Below are positions 1 to 7,457 of a stretch of 11,998 nt of DNA, piece by piece. The notes under the pieces were generated by a model. That model had not been told where the DNA came from, did not search any database, and was given only the letters and a program-made list of their open reading frames with translations. This DNA is from DASVWZ01 sp036392935 (GTDB taxonomy: Bacteria; Acidobacteriota; Terriglobia; Terriglobales; Acidobacteriaceae): assembly GCA_036392935.1 (NCBI GenBank), contig DASVWZ010000327.1, positions 1-11,998 on the forward strand. Direction: 5' to 3'. Each line of letters opens with the position of its first letter. Position 1 is the stretch's first letter. Position numbers and translations under genes: made by a program.

Positions 1-42
1 TCAGTCCTCAGTCGTCAGTCGTCAGTCGTCAGTCGTCAGTCG
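1..42. repeat. 7-bp tandem repeat array, unit TCAGTCG
   Basis: Six consecutive 7-bp units are visible. The first is TCAGTCC and the next five are exact TCAGTCG. The array starts at the window edge, so it may continue upstream. It lies just beyond the 3' end of lysS, whose stop codon is at 57-59. I see no hairpin with a T-tract here, so it is not a recognisable lysS terminator. Three other arrays in the window have the same 7-bp period and related units. Confidence 0.9.
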
Positions 43-56
43 TTGCTTGATGCAAA

Positions 57-1646
57 TTAAGACTCGGGGGTTGATTCACCGGTCGATTTGGGTTGTTCAG
101 GCCGCAGCAGCGGGAACAAGATCACGTCGCGGATGGTGTGCGAGTCGGTGAGCAGCATGGTGACGCGGTCGATGCCGATGCCGACGCCACCCGTCGGCGG
201 CAGGCCGTAGGAAAGCGCACGGATGTAGTCTTCATCCATCTGGTGGGCTTCTTCGTCGCCGCGGGCGCGCTCGGCGAGTTGGGCTTCGAAGCGACGGCGC
301 TGATCTTCGGGATCGTTGAGCTCGCTGAAGCCGTTGGCGATCTCCATTTTTCCGGCGTAGATTTCGAAACGCTCGGTCCAGTCGGGTTCGTCGGCCTTTT
401 GTTTGGAGAGCGGTGAAACGGCGGTAGGGAACTCGTAGATGATGGTCGGCTGGGTGAGGTGCTCTTCGGCGACGGTTTCAAAGAGCGCGGCGATGGTTTT
501 GCCGGTGGGCTCGTTGGGGTTGTAGGCCATGTGGGAGTGGACATGATTGAAGCGCGCGACTAAAACTTTGACGGAATCGTGAGTGGCGAAATCGGACATC
601 TGCGGCTTGGCGCCGGCGGAGTCGGGCCAGTAATGAATAATGGCTTCACGCATGGTGAGGCGATTCCAGTTGGACCAGTCGATCTCCAAGTCTCCCCATT
701 TTGATTTGGTGCTGCCATTGACGGCCTTCGCACCTTCCGTAATGGCTTCCTGGGTGAGGTTCATGATGCCCTGATAATCGGTGAACGCCTGATAGGCCTC
801 GAGCATGGTGAACTCGGGATTCCAGCGCCATCCGAGACCTTCGTTGCGGAAGTTGCGATTGATTTCGTAGACGCGATCGAGTCCGCCGACCACCAGGCGC
901 TTGAGATAAAGCTCGGGCGCGATGCGGAGATAGAGATCCATGTCGAGCGTGTTGTGGTGAGTGACAAAGGGCTTAGCGACGGCTCCGCCGGCGATGGGAT
1001 GCATCATGGGAGTTTCGACTTCGATGAAGCCGTGCGAGTCGAAAGTCTGGCGCATGGATTGGATCAGCTTGCTTCGCTTGAGAAAAACTTCGCGGACGTC
1101 GGGGTTAACGATCAGGTCGACGTAGCGTTGGCGATAGCGCGCCTCGACGTCGCTGAGGCCGTACTTCTTTTCGACGCCGCCGGATTCTGCGCTCTCAGCT
1201 TCGAAATCTTTGCCGATAGGGAGCGGCAGAAGATCTTTGGATAGAAAGGTGAGCTCTTCGACGTGAATGCTGAGCTCGCCGGTACGGGTGCGGAAGAGGT
1301 AGCCGCTGACGCCGATAATGTCGCCGAGATCGAGAAGCTTGTAGAGTTCGAAAGCTTTTTCGCCGACCGCGTCTTTCTTGACATAGATCTGCAGCTTCTG
1401 CCCGGATTGCTGGAGGTGCGCGAATCCAGCCTTGCCCATGAGGCGGATGGCCATGATGCGACCGGCGACGCGGACGTTGGTGCGGGCGCCGTCGAGTTCC
1501 TCAGCGGATTTGGATGAATAGTTGGTGAGAATGTCGGGGATGCTGTGGGTGAATTCGTAGCGCGTGGGATAAGTGCGCTGGCCGAGAGCCTCGATCTGCT
1601 GAAGCTTGTCGCGGCGGAGCTGATAGATTTTTTCGTCGAGAGCCAT
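57..1646 (-). CDS. lysS: Lysyl-tRNA synthetase, class II (LysRS)
   Basis: This 529-residue cytoplasmic enzyme activates lysine with ATP and charges tRNA-Lys. An N-terminal OB-fold anticodon-binding region (about 55-140) precedes the class II catalytic core. Motif 1 lies near 206-215 (GFIEVETPMM), motif 2 near 264-285 (FRNEG, then NPEFTMLE), and motif 3 near 481-494 (GLPPTGGVGIGIDR) followed by IRDVILFPLLRP. FPTAVSPLSK (406-415) and EIANGFSELNDP (435-446) match the lysine-pocket region of the family. Bacterial LysRS is usually about 500 residues. The excess here is a short acidic insert near 147-158 and a polar C-terminal tail. The motif-2 loop reads LGWRW (271-275) where the family normally has a pattern like ISxRH. 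The ATG at 1644-1646 gives the canonical N-terminus, but no Shine-Dalgarno sequence precedes it. The neighbouring NHL gene ends in a terminator, so lysS is probably transcribed alone. Confidence 0.97.
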   Translation of the reverse strand: MALDEKIYQLRRDKLQQIEALGQRTYPTRYEFTHSIPDILTNYSSKSAEELDGARTNVRVAGRIMAIRLMGKAGFAHLQQSGQKLQIYVKKDAVGEKAFELYKLLDLGDIIGVSGYLFRTRTGELSIHVEELTFLSKDLLPLPIGKDFEAESAESGGVEKKYGLSDVEARYRQRYVDLIVNPDVREVFLKRSKLIQSMRQTFDSHGFIEVETPMMHPIAGGAVAKPFVTHHNTLDMDLYLRIAPELYLKRLVVGGLDRVYEINRNFRNEGLGWRWNPEFTMLEAYQAFTDYQGIMNLTQEAITEGAKAVNGSTKSKWGDLEIDWSNWNRLTMREAIIHYWPDSAGAKPQMSDFATHDSVKVLVARFNHVHSHMAYNPNEPTGKTIAALFETVAEEHLTQPTIIYEFPTAVSPLSKQKADEPDWTERFEIYAGKMEIANGFSELNDPEDQRRRFEAQLAERARGDEEAHQMDEDYIRALSYGLPPTGGVGIGIDRVTMLLTDSHTIRDVILFPLLRPEQPKSTGESTPES

Positions 1647-1664
1647 GGTTGAGGTGAATTGAAC

Positions 1665-1693
1665 ATTATAAAGAGTTCGGCGAAGGCAGAAGT
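1665..1693 (-). promoter_or_regulatory. Putative lysS promoter with a perfect -10 box
   Basis: Reading the - strand, TATAAT occupies 1670-1665, with one T before it and a G after it. Transcription would start near 1658, about 11 nt before the lysS ATG. That leaves a very short leader with no Shine-Dalgarno sequence. The -35 region (about 1688-1693, ACTTCT) is poor and lies inside the 7-bp repeat array, so the call rests on the -10 match and its position. Confidence 0.45.
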
Positions 1694-1720
1694 AAGAAGT
1701 CAGAGGGCAGAAGTAAAAAG
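1679..1720. repeat. Degenerate 7-bp tandem repeat, unit about (T/G)CAGAAG
   Basis: In one phase the units are GGCGAAG, GCAGAAG, TAAGAAG, TCAGAGG, GCAGAAG and TAAAAAG. They are imperfect but keep a 7-bp period. The array lies in the gap between lysS and the NHL gene and overlaps the expected -35 region of lysS. The unit TCAGAAG differs from TCAGTCG (1-42) at two positions. Confidence 0.6.
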
Positions 1721-1757
1721 CAGCTGCTTTCGGCGGAAGGGGTGCTCCTTAATCGAC

Positions 1758-1784
1758 AAAAAAAGGCGCGGCCGAAGCCGCGCC
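1758..1784 (-). terminator. Intrinsic terminator of the NHL-repeat gene
   Basis: On the - strand, a perfect 8-bp GC stem (GGCGCGGC / GCCGCGCC) closes on a TTCG tetraloop and is followed directly by seven T residues. It begins 28 bp after the stop codon of the NHL gene. The + strand side has no T-tract, so it acts in one direction. It separates that gene's transcript from lysS. Confidence 0.92.
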
Positions 1785-1811
1785 ATTCGGAGGGCACTTG
1801 GGTAAAAGCGA

Positions 1812-4424
1812 TTAGTCGCCAGTGCCTTTCAGTGAAACTTTCTGCGGATTCTTCCATCCGTTGTCGGTGAAGGTGATGGCCGCCGATCGGCTGCCTTTCT
1901 TGACCGGCGTAAAGGTTACGTTGATTGTGCAGGTTTGCGCCGTACTAAGTTTGGGCGCGAGCTGCGAAGGGCAGTTGTTGGTCTGCTGGAAATCGCCCGC
2001 ATCGCCGCCAGTGATCTGAATGCTGCCGATGATCAGATCGTCAAGCCCGTTATTGGTGAGGGTGAATGACTGCGGCGCACTGGTGGTTCCGACCGACTGA
2101 TTGGCAAACGTCACGGTCGTCTCGCTGAATTTGGCAACCGAAACCAGAGGCACTTCACGGATACGGTTGTTGCCGTTATCGGCGATGAGCAGGTTCTCGT
2201 TGCTATCGATGATCAGGCCCATGTTGTTGAGGTTGGCCTGGGTGGATGCGGCGCCGTCGCCGGAAAGACCGAACGAAGGCTGATCTTTGTCGTTGCCGGC
2301 AACCGTGATGACGGTCTGGGTCAGCGCGTCGATACGCTGCACCAGGGCATACTGGCCGCCGCCGACGAACAGATTGCCGCGCGCGTCGAGAGCGACTTGC
2401 ATGGGATCCCAACGCGAGGCGCTGAGCGCGGCTCCGCCGTCTCCGTTGAAGTTAAAGGTTCCGTTGTAAGCGTAGGTGATGATGTCGCCCACGGCGTATT
2501 TTTGCGCCGTGTCACCGCAGCCGCCGAGAACGCCAAGCACGCAGCGGATGACGTTGTTGTTGGAGTCGGCGATGTAGAAATCGTCGTTAGCATCAACTGC
2601 GACGCCGGTGGGTTGGGCGAGTTGCGCCGAGGTGGCCGGACCGCCATCGCCCGAGTATCCGGAGTTTCCGTTGCCCGCAACCTGCACGATGCCGTTGGCA
2701 GTGATCTCCCAAATAACCTGTGCCGGTGGATCGGCGAGGAAGATGTTGCCCAATGGATCGATCGAGAGCGCAGCCGGCGTGGTGGTCGGTTTGGACGCCT
2801 GCAAAGTGTTGATCACACCGGTCGCGGCGTTCACTTCGCGAACCCAGCCGTTATAGCTGTCCGAAATGTAGATGTTGCCCTGAGAATCGAGCGCAACCCC
2901 GAGCGGCGAATTGAGCGTGGCTTGTGTGGCTGCGGCGCCGTCGCCGCTGTAGCCCACGTTGCCGGTGCCGGCCACGGTAGCGATCTGGCCTGGTTGCACC
3001 GTGACCGTTGCTACCGTAATCGGAGCCGCTTGCGTGTTGACCACGCGGACGCGGTTATTGGCCGCATCGGCAATGTAGTAGTTGTTGGAGGCATCCACGG
3101 CAACCGCGTAGGGATTGGCCAGCATGGTGTTGGCTCCGATGGCGCTGGAACCGTCGCCGCCGCTGCCGCCACCCATCACGGTATTGATGATGCCGCTGGT
3201 GACTTCACGAATGCGCTGGTTGCCAGTGTCGGCAATCAGGACGTTGCCGGACGCATCGACAAAGACGCCTTCGGGGCTTTGCAGCTTGGCTGCGGTCGCG
3301 GCTCCGCCGTCGCCGTTGTAGCCGGGCGCTTCGGGCAGACCGGCGAAGGTGCTGATGGTGCCGCCGGAGATGACACGAATCAGACTGGCGCGCGTGTCAG
3401 CCACATAAATGACGCCTTGCGAAGTGACGGCAACGCCGGAAGGCTTGCCAATTTTTGCAGCTGTAGCGGGGCCACCGTCGCCGCAGAACGGCGGAGTGCT
3501 GCTGCTGCCGTCGTTGTAGATGGTGCAGGGCGAGCCGGTTCCCGCGACTGTAATGATTTCGCCCACCGCATAGGCATGGGCTACGTCGCCACATCCGCCA
3601 ACTACCGCAAGCACGCAGCGAATGCGGTTGTCCACGGTGTCAGCGATGTAAACGTTGTTCTGGCCATCGAGCGCCACGCTCTGCGGCGCATTCAACAGAG
3701 CTTGCGTAGCGGGGCCGCCGTCGCCACAGGCGTCGCTGGAGTTGCCGCAGGGAACGCCGCCGTTGTAGCTGCCGGCAAATAGGCTGATGCGCTGGGTGCT
3801 GGCATTGACGACGCGAATCACGTTGTCGCCGGTGTCGGCTATATAAATGTCGCCCGCGGAATCGATGACGGATCCCTGCGGATTCGAAAGGTAAGCGGCG
3901 GTCGCGTAGTTGCCGTCGAGGCATGTCGGCCAGTTGCTCTGTATGCATCCCTGGCGCGTGCCGGCGACGGTCTTGATGTCATAAACCCCGCTGCTCAGGT
4001 AGACCTTGCGGATGGCGTTGTTCACCGTATCCGCAACATAAATATAGTTGTGCTTGTCGATCGACAGACCAGACGGGCCGTAGAGCGGGATAATCGAAGC
4101 TAGGCCGCTGAAGCCGCCGCCAACTTTGTTGTAGTGGCCGTAACCCAGGCCGGCGTAGGTCGACATGCCGGAGCTGCTCAGCTCCCAGACGTAATTGGAT
4201 TCGGGCGCCGCGACATATTTATTGCCGCTGCTGTCTTCGACAACCGCCGTGGGGCCGGGAATATCGGCCGCGGCAGCGCTGGACGGGATGGTGCCTCCGC
4301 CCGCAACCGTGTTGATGACGTTCTGGCCGAACGCGGCGGAAATCGTAAGGCAAATGGCCGCAAGGCATGCCATGCGGAAAAATTGTGCACTTTTCGAACC
4401 TCGCGCGGGGTGAAACACTCTCAT
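1812..4424 (-). CDS. Predicted exported NHL-repeat beta-propeller protein with C-terminal choice-of-anchor D (ASH-like) domain
   Basis: The protein has 870 residues. A basic N-terminus and hydrophobic stretch (about 15-32, ending AAFG before QN) look like a cleavable signal peptide, so export is inferred. Residues 57 to about 758 hold 12 NHL-like repeats of the form GVAxDxxGNxYIADTxNNRIR, starting near 57, 116, 182, 247, 328, 385, 437, 507, 549, 605, 673 and 734. Many are separated by a GDGGPATxA linker. Twelve repeats fit two six-bladed propellers. Repeats 4 and 10 carry near-identical Cys-containing loops. Residues about 759-868 resemble the choice-of-anchor D / ASH immunoglobulin-like fold (FANQSVGTTSAPQSFTLTNNG, then a TCTINVTFTP strand). 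GGAG sits 6 nt before the ATG (4431-4434), supporting this start; Met18 is an alternative. No catalytic motif is visible. The role is unknown, possibly binding or scaffolding at the cell surface. It is monocistronic, with its own terminator. Confidence 0.9.
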   Translation of the reverse strand: MRVFHPARGSKSAQFFRMACLAAICLTISAAFGQNVINTVAGGGTIPSSAAAADIPGPTAVVEDSSGNKYVAAPESNYVWELSSSGMSTYAGLGYGHYNKVGGGFSGLASIIPLYGPSGLSIDKHNYIYVADTVNNAIRKVYLSSGVYDIKTVAGTRQGCIQSNWPTCLDGNYATAAYLSNPQGSVIDSAGDIYIADTGDNVIRVVNASTQRISLFAGSYNGGVPCGNSSDACGDGGPATQALLNAPQSVALDGQNNVYIADTVDNRIRCVLAVVGGCGDVAHAYAVGEIITVAGTGSPCTIYNDGSSSTPPFCGDGGPATAAKIGKPSGVAVTSQGVIYVADTRASLIRVISGGTISTFAGLPEAPGYNGDGGAATAAKLQSPEGVFVDASGNVLIADTGNQRIREVTSGIINTVMGGGSGGDGSSAIGANTMLANPYAVAVDASNNYYIADAANNRVRVVNTQAAPITVATVTVQPGQIATVAGTGNVGYSGDGAAATQATLNSPLGVALDSQGNIYISDSYNGWVREVNAATGVINTLQASKPTTTPAALSIDPLGNIFLADPPAQVIWEITANGIVQVAGNGNSGYSGDGGPATSAQLAQPTGVAVDANDDFYIADSNNNVIRCVLGVLGGCGDTAQKYAVGDIITYAYNGTFNFNGDGGAALSASRWDPMQVALDARGNLFVGGGQYALVQRIDALTQTVITVAGNDKDQPSFGLSGDGAASTQANLNNMGLIIDSNENLLIADNGNNRIREVPLVSVAKFSETTVTFANQSVGTTSAPQSFTLTNNGLDDLIIGSIQITGGDAGDFQQTNNCPSQLAPKLSTAQTCTINVTFTPVKKGSRSAAITFTDNGWKNPQKVSLKGTGD

Positions 4425-4554
4425 CGATATCTCCAGTCTGGTTGCCGAAGTTTCAGCCTGATCGGCAGGAATCTTAATGTGTTGGTTCAGTTGTTCGCTA
4501 CCACTTGAGGGAGAAGGATTTCAGTGCTTCGGGGGAACCACTTTGGCTAACAGA

Positions 4555-4582
4555 AGTATATCATCCACGAAACGCTCGCCAA
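4555..4582 (-). promoter_or_regulatory. Possible promoter of the NHL-repeat gene
   Basis: On the - strand, TTGGCG (4582-4577) lies 16 nt before TATACT (4560-4555, five of six matches to TATAAT). The predicted start near 4548 would give a leader of about 120 nt. The -35 match is only four of six, so this is a candidate only. Confidence 0.28.
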
Positions 4583-4861
4583 TAGGACGATTGTGGGAGA
4601 GAAGAAAGTATGTGAGAAGAAGTTTTCCATGGTGTGAAAAGGATTACACAGTCAAAACCGTAGGATTAGCGGGGATTTAGACCCCGCGCGCAAAGCCGAA
4701 GGGCGAATCCCGCAATTCCCTAAGAAACGCGGTCGGGATCCGCAGGGCAAGGGTGAAATCCGGCATGGGGCGAAGGCCACGAAGACACACGAAACAAAAG
4801 TAAGAACGCGAGACGATCCGGAAAGGAGCGCAGAACGGCGGGGAATCTTAATCGCAAAAAC

Positions 4862-4908
4862 TTGACAACGCTCTCTGTCTTGCCGCAACTGGCGCACGGG
4901 GTTAGTAT
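4862..4908 (+). promoter_or_regulatory. Possible promoter region of the nuo cluster
   Basis: A perfect TTGACA (4862-4867) is present, but at 17 nt it faces only a weak -10 (GCAACT, 4885-4890). An overlapping alternative pairs TTGCCG (4880-4885) with TAGTAT (4903-4908) at 17 nt spacing, each matching four of six consensus positions. Both would start transcription roughly 80-100 nt before nuoA. The sequence does not decide between them. Confidence 0.3.
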
Positions 4909-4993
4909 GGGTGTTCGCTGCAACTCCGATAACAGAAAGATGACTGCGCGCCGGCCTTAAAGCCGCGGCGGAGTCAGGGATTGAGACGGTCGC

Positions 4994-5350
4994 ATGCCCC
5001 AGAACTACGTTCCGGCGTTCATCTTTATTGCGGTTGTCGGCTTGCTGATTCCGCTCACGCTGGTGATTACCCGGCTGATCCGTCCTGATAGTCCCTCGAA
5101 AATCAAACTGATGCCGTATGAGTGCGGCATCGATCCCATCGATAGCGCGCGCGGGCGCTACACCGTCCGTTACTACATTGTTGCCATCCTGTTTGTGGTT
5201 TTCGATGTGGAGACGATTTTTCTGTTCCCGTGGGCGGTCCGTTTCAAGGCGCTGGGGATGTTCGGCCTGATCGAGATGCTGATTTTTCTAGCCATCCTGA
5301 TCGTTGGATATATATGGATCTGGAAAAAAGGCGCGCTGGAGTGGGTATAG
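4994..5350 (+). CDS. nuoA: NADH-quinone oxidoreductase subunit A
   Basis: This small membrane subunit of complex I has 118 residues, the usual length. It sits at the junction of the peripheral and membrane arms near the quinone chamber. Three membrane helices are visible (about 8-28, 61-81, 88-108). The conserved YECG (42-45) lies in the loop after helix 1, and FDVE (70-73) lies in helix 2. The ATG gives the expected MPQNYVPA-type N-terminus, with only a weak GAG 8 nt upstream. It is the first gene of the cluster. The next gene should be nuoB, but none is present; a 7-bp repeat array and then nuoC follow. Confidence 0.96.
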   Translation: MPQNYVPAFIFIAVVGLLIPLTLVITRLIRPDSPSKIKLMPYECGIDPIDSARGRYTVRYYIVAILFVVFDVETIFLFPWAVRFKALGMFGLIEMLIFLAILIVGYIWIWKKGALEWV

Positions 5351-5390
5351 GTAGTCGTTGGTCGTCGGTCGCCGGTCGTCGGCAATCAGC
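5351..5390. repeat. Degenerate 7-bp tandem repeat, unit about TCGGTCG
   Basis: It starts directly after the nuoA stop codon. The units are GTAGTCG, TTGGTCG, TCGGTCG, CCGGTCG and TCGGCAA, followed by a partial TCAGC. The best unit, TCGGTCG, differs by one base from TCAGTCG at 1-42. It fills the place where nuoB normally follows nuoA. Confidence 0.7.
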
Positions 5391-5394
5391 TTCG

Positions 5395-5423
5395 TTGACA
5401 GTGGGGAATGAAGCTGTTAGAAG
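5395..5423 (+). promoter_or_regulatory. Possible internal promoter before nuoC
   Basis: A perfect TTGACA (5395-5400) is followed after 17 nt by TAGAAG (5418-5423, four of six matches to TATAAT). It lies in the 129-bp nuoA-nuoC gap and could drive nuoC onwards separately from nuoA. Confidence 0.33.
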
Positions 5424-5479
5424 TGAACGTTTCTACAAACTTGCAGTGAACCTGGTTGTGGCGGAGGATCGCCGAGTTC

Positions 5480-6292
5480 GTGTCCGAGGAAACTAAATCG
5501 TCCGCGCCACCGCCGGGAGGTGAACCCAAACCGCCGGCGGACAAGCCGTCTGCGGGCACGGTGCAGTCCACGCCTTCCGAAAAGATGTCGCCGTCGTCGG
5601 AAAAGCCGGCAGCGACGTCCTCTGAAAAGCCAGCCGCGGCAGCTTCCGAGAAGCCGGCTGCCCCCGTCGAAAAACCTCCAGTGGCCGCGAAACCGGCCGC
5701 ACCCGCAACCGCCGGCGCCGAAGCAAAAGCTCCCGCATCTCCCGCGGCCGCGGCCAAACCAGCTGCTCCCGCCAAGCCCGCTGGCCCGGCGCCAGTGCCA
5801 TGGGAGTCGCCGCTCGTGAGCCGCCTGCGCACCCGCCACGGGTCGGGCGTGATCGAAGCCAGCACGTATTTGGGACAAAACTATCTGGTGCTGGAGTCGT
5901 CAGTCACGCTTGAGACCTTGCAGGTGTTGCACGAGCAGGAAGGTTTCGACTACTGCGTGGACATCACCGCAGTGCATTACCCCAAGCGTGAGAAACCGTT
6001 TGATCTGGTATGGATTCTTTACTCTTTCGCGAAAAACGATCGGCTGCGAGTCAAGACCATGCTCGCCGACGGGGAAAGTTTCCCCAGTTCGTATCCCATC
6101 TGGCCGACCGCCAATTGGCTGGAGCGGGAAGTGTATGACATGTTCGGAATTAAGTTCGACGGCCATCCGGACATGAAACGAATTCTGCTGCCCGAGACCT
6201 GGGAAGGTCATCCCCTACGGAAGGAATACGGCATCACCCAGCAGGACAGCAAGTGGGTGCAGATCAACCTGGGGATCGAAAGCGGCCAATGA
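5480..6292 (+). CDS. nuoC: NADH-quinone oxidoreductase subunit C with a Pro/Ala/Lys-rich N-terminal extension
   Basis: This is the complex I 30-kDa subunit, a cofactor-free peripheral-arm protein that packs against NuoD and NuoB. From the GTG at 5480 it has 270 residues. Residues about 108-270 form the NuoC domain, with the signature EREVYDMFGIKFDGHPDMKR (about 215-234) followed by GHPLRKEYG. Residues 1 to about 107 are low-complexity, rich in Pro, Ala, Lys, Ser and Glu, with repeated SEKPAA blocks. This stretch is probably disordered and is absent from typical NuoC. I chose GTG 5480 because it gives MSEETK and GGAGG lies 12 nt upstream (5463-5467). A TTG at 5456 in the same frame, adding eight residues, is the alternative. 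An in-frame stop at 5447-5449 bars any longer form. There is no Cys cluster, so NuoB is not fused here. nuoD follows after 10 bp. Confidence 0.93.
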   Translation: MSEETKSSAPPPGGEPKPPADKPSAGTVQSTPSEKMSPSSEKPAATSSEKPAAAASEKPAAPVEKPPVAAKPAAPATAGAEAKAPASPAAAAKPAAPAKPAGPAPVPWESPLVSRLRTRHGSGVIEASTYLGQNYLVLESSVTLETLQVLHEQEGFDYCVDITAVHYPKREKPFDLVWILYSFAKNDRLRVKTMLADGESFPSSYPIWPTANWLEREVYDMFGIKFDGHPDMKRILLPETWEGHPLRKEYGITQQDSKWVQINLGIESGQ

Positions 6293-6302
6293 GGATGCGC
6301 GG

Positions 6303-7457
6303 ATGACAGACCCGACCACCTACATCTCGCATCTCGAGCTTGGTGAGCCCGACAAGACCTATCTCGATACCAACGAACTGATCATCAATATGGGGCCGCA
6401 GCATCCCGCGACCCACGGCGTGCTGCGGGTGATTCTGAAGCTGGACGGCGAGAAGGTGCTGGGAACCGAGTGCGTGATCGGATATCTGCACCGGGGCGTG
6501 GAGAAGATCGCCGAAAACCGCACCTATGCCATGTTCAATCCGTATGTGGACCGCATGGACTACGTCGCGGCGGTTTCGAACGGCCTGGGATACTGCGAAA
6601 CGGTCGAAAAGCTGTTGAATGTGGAAGCGCCGCCACGAGCGAGATATATCAGGGTAATCCTTACGGAACTGAACCGGTTGGCCAGCCATATGCTTTGGCT
6701 GGGGACGCATGCGCTCGATATCGGCGCGATGACGCCGCTGTTTTACACCTTCCGCGACCGCGAAGAGATCCTCAAGATTTTTGAAAAGTATTGCGGCGCG
6801 CGACTGACCACGCATGCCTTCCGCATCGGCGGTTTGCAATACGAAACCTATGAAGGCTTCGAAAAAGACGTAAAGAACTTCCTCGATTTCGTTCCGCCCA
6901 AGATCGATGAATACGAAGAACTGCTGAGCACCAACCGCATCTGGGTGGAGCGGACGGTGGGAGTGGGGAAGATTACCGGCGCCAATTGCATTGCACTGGG
7001 CGTGACCGGGCCGGTGCTGCGGGCGAGCGGGGTCAAGTGGGACATCCGCAAAGCCATGCCATACTCGGGATACGAACAGTTTGATTTCGACATTCCCACC
7101 TGCGAAAACGGCGACACTTTCGACCGGTACATGGTGCGCATGAAAGAGATGCGGCAATCCCTACGGATTATCCGGCAGGCAGTGGATGGCATTCCGTCGG
7201 GGCCGATCATGGCGAAGGTGCCGAAGGTGATCAAACCGCCGGCGGGCGAGGTGTATCACTCGATCGAGGCGCCCAAGGGTGAGCTGGGCTACTTCATCGT
7301 GAGCGATGGATCGACGCAGCCGTACCGCGTGCGGGTGCGGCCGCCGTCGTTTGTGAATCTGCAGGCGCTTGATCTGATGGTGCGTGGGGCGCTGGTGGCG
7401 GACGTGATTGCCGTGATTGGGACTATCGATATTGTGCTGGGCGAGGTCGACCGCTGA
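6303..7457 (+). CDS. nuoD: NADH-quinone oxidoreductase subunit D
   Basis: This is the 49-kDa subunit of complex I, which forms the quinone-binding pocket together with NuoB. It has 384 residues, close to full length for a stand-alone NuoD. The N-terminal MGPQHPATHG (30-39) and the family signature LHRGVEKIAENR (62-73) are intact. His38, Tyr87 and Asp139 fall where the quinone-site His, Tyr and Asp of the family are expected. The C-terminus DIVLGEVDR is canonical. GAGG sits 8 nt before the ATG. The stop overlaps the start of nuoH by one base (TGATG), which suggests translational coupling. In standard clusters nuoE, F and G lie between D and H, and here they do not. Confidence 0.97.
   Translation: MTDPTTYISHLELGEPDKTYLDTNELIINMGPQHPATHGVLRVILKLDGEKVLGTECVIGYLHRGVEKIAENRTYAMFNPYVDRMDYVAAVSNGLGYCETVEKLLNVEAPPRARYIRVILTELNRLASHMLWLGTHALDIGAMTPLFYTFRDREEILKIFEKYCGARLTTHAFRIGGLQYETYEGFEKDVKNFLDFVPPKIDEYEELLSTNRIWVERTVGVGKITGANCIALGVTGPVLRASGVKWDIRKAMPYSGYEQFDFDIPTCENGDTFDRYMVRMKEMRQSLRIIRQAVDGIPSGPIMAKVPKVIKPPAGEVYHSIEAPKGELGYFIVSDGSTQPYRVRVRPPSFVNLQALDLMVRGALVADVIAVIGTIDIVLGEVDR

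Larger units (their letters stand above)
4425..4993. other. Divergent intergenic region (569 bp) between the NHL gene and nuoA
   Basis: No convincing gene is present. Short open frames exist on both strands, but they show no family features and no good ribosome site. Visible items are the GGAG Shine-Dalgarno of the NHL gene (4431-4434) and possible promoters for each side. An inverted repeat TGCCGA...TCGGCA lies at 4443-4467. A 6-bp GC hairpin GCGGGG / CCCCGC lies at 4669-4687 with no T-tract. A bulged GC hairpin lies around 4949-4970 in the presumed nuoA leader. The gap is long for this compact window. Confidence 0.6.

Noticed and set aside
1..42. Possible CRISPR array from the tandem repeats
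   Set aside because: The units are 7 bp and contiguous, with no spacers, and no cas genes are present.
2397..3782. Long open frame (461 codons) on the + strand opposite the NHL-repeat gene
   Set aside because: It is antisense to a clear multi-repeat protein. Its Gly/Ala/Val/Arg-rich translation reflects the repeated codons of the other strand, and it shows no family features or ribosome site.
4669..4687. GC hairpin GCGGGG / CCCCGC as a terminator or riboswitch
   Set aside because: The stem is only 6 bp with no T-tract on either strand, and no conserved riboswitch core is recognisable around it.
4477..4923. Small open frames on both strands in the NHL-nuoA gap
   Set aside because: Their translations are basic and irregular, have no good ribosome site and resemble no family. 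The region is better read as regulatory or non-coding.
6264..7157. Antisense open frame (297 codons) across nuoD
   Set aside because: nuoD is fully conserved on the + strand. The antisense reading has no recognisable motif.
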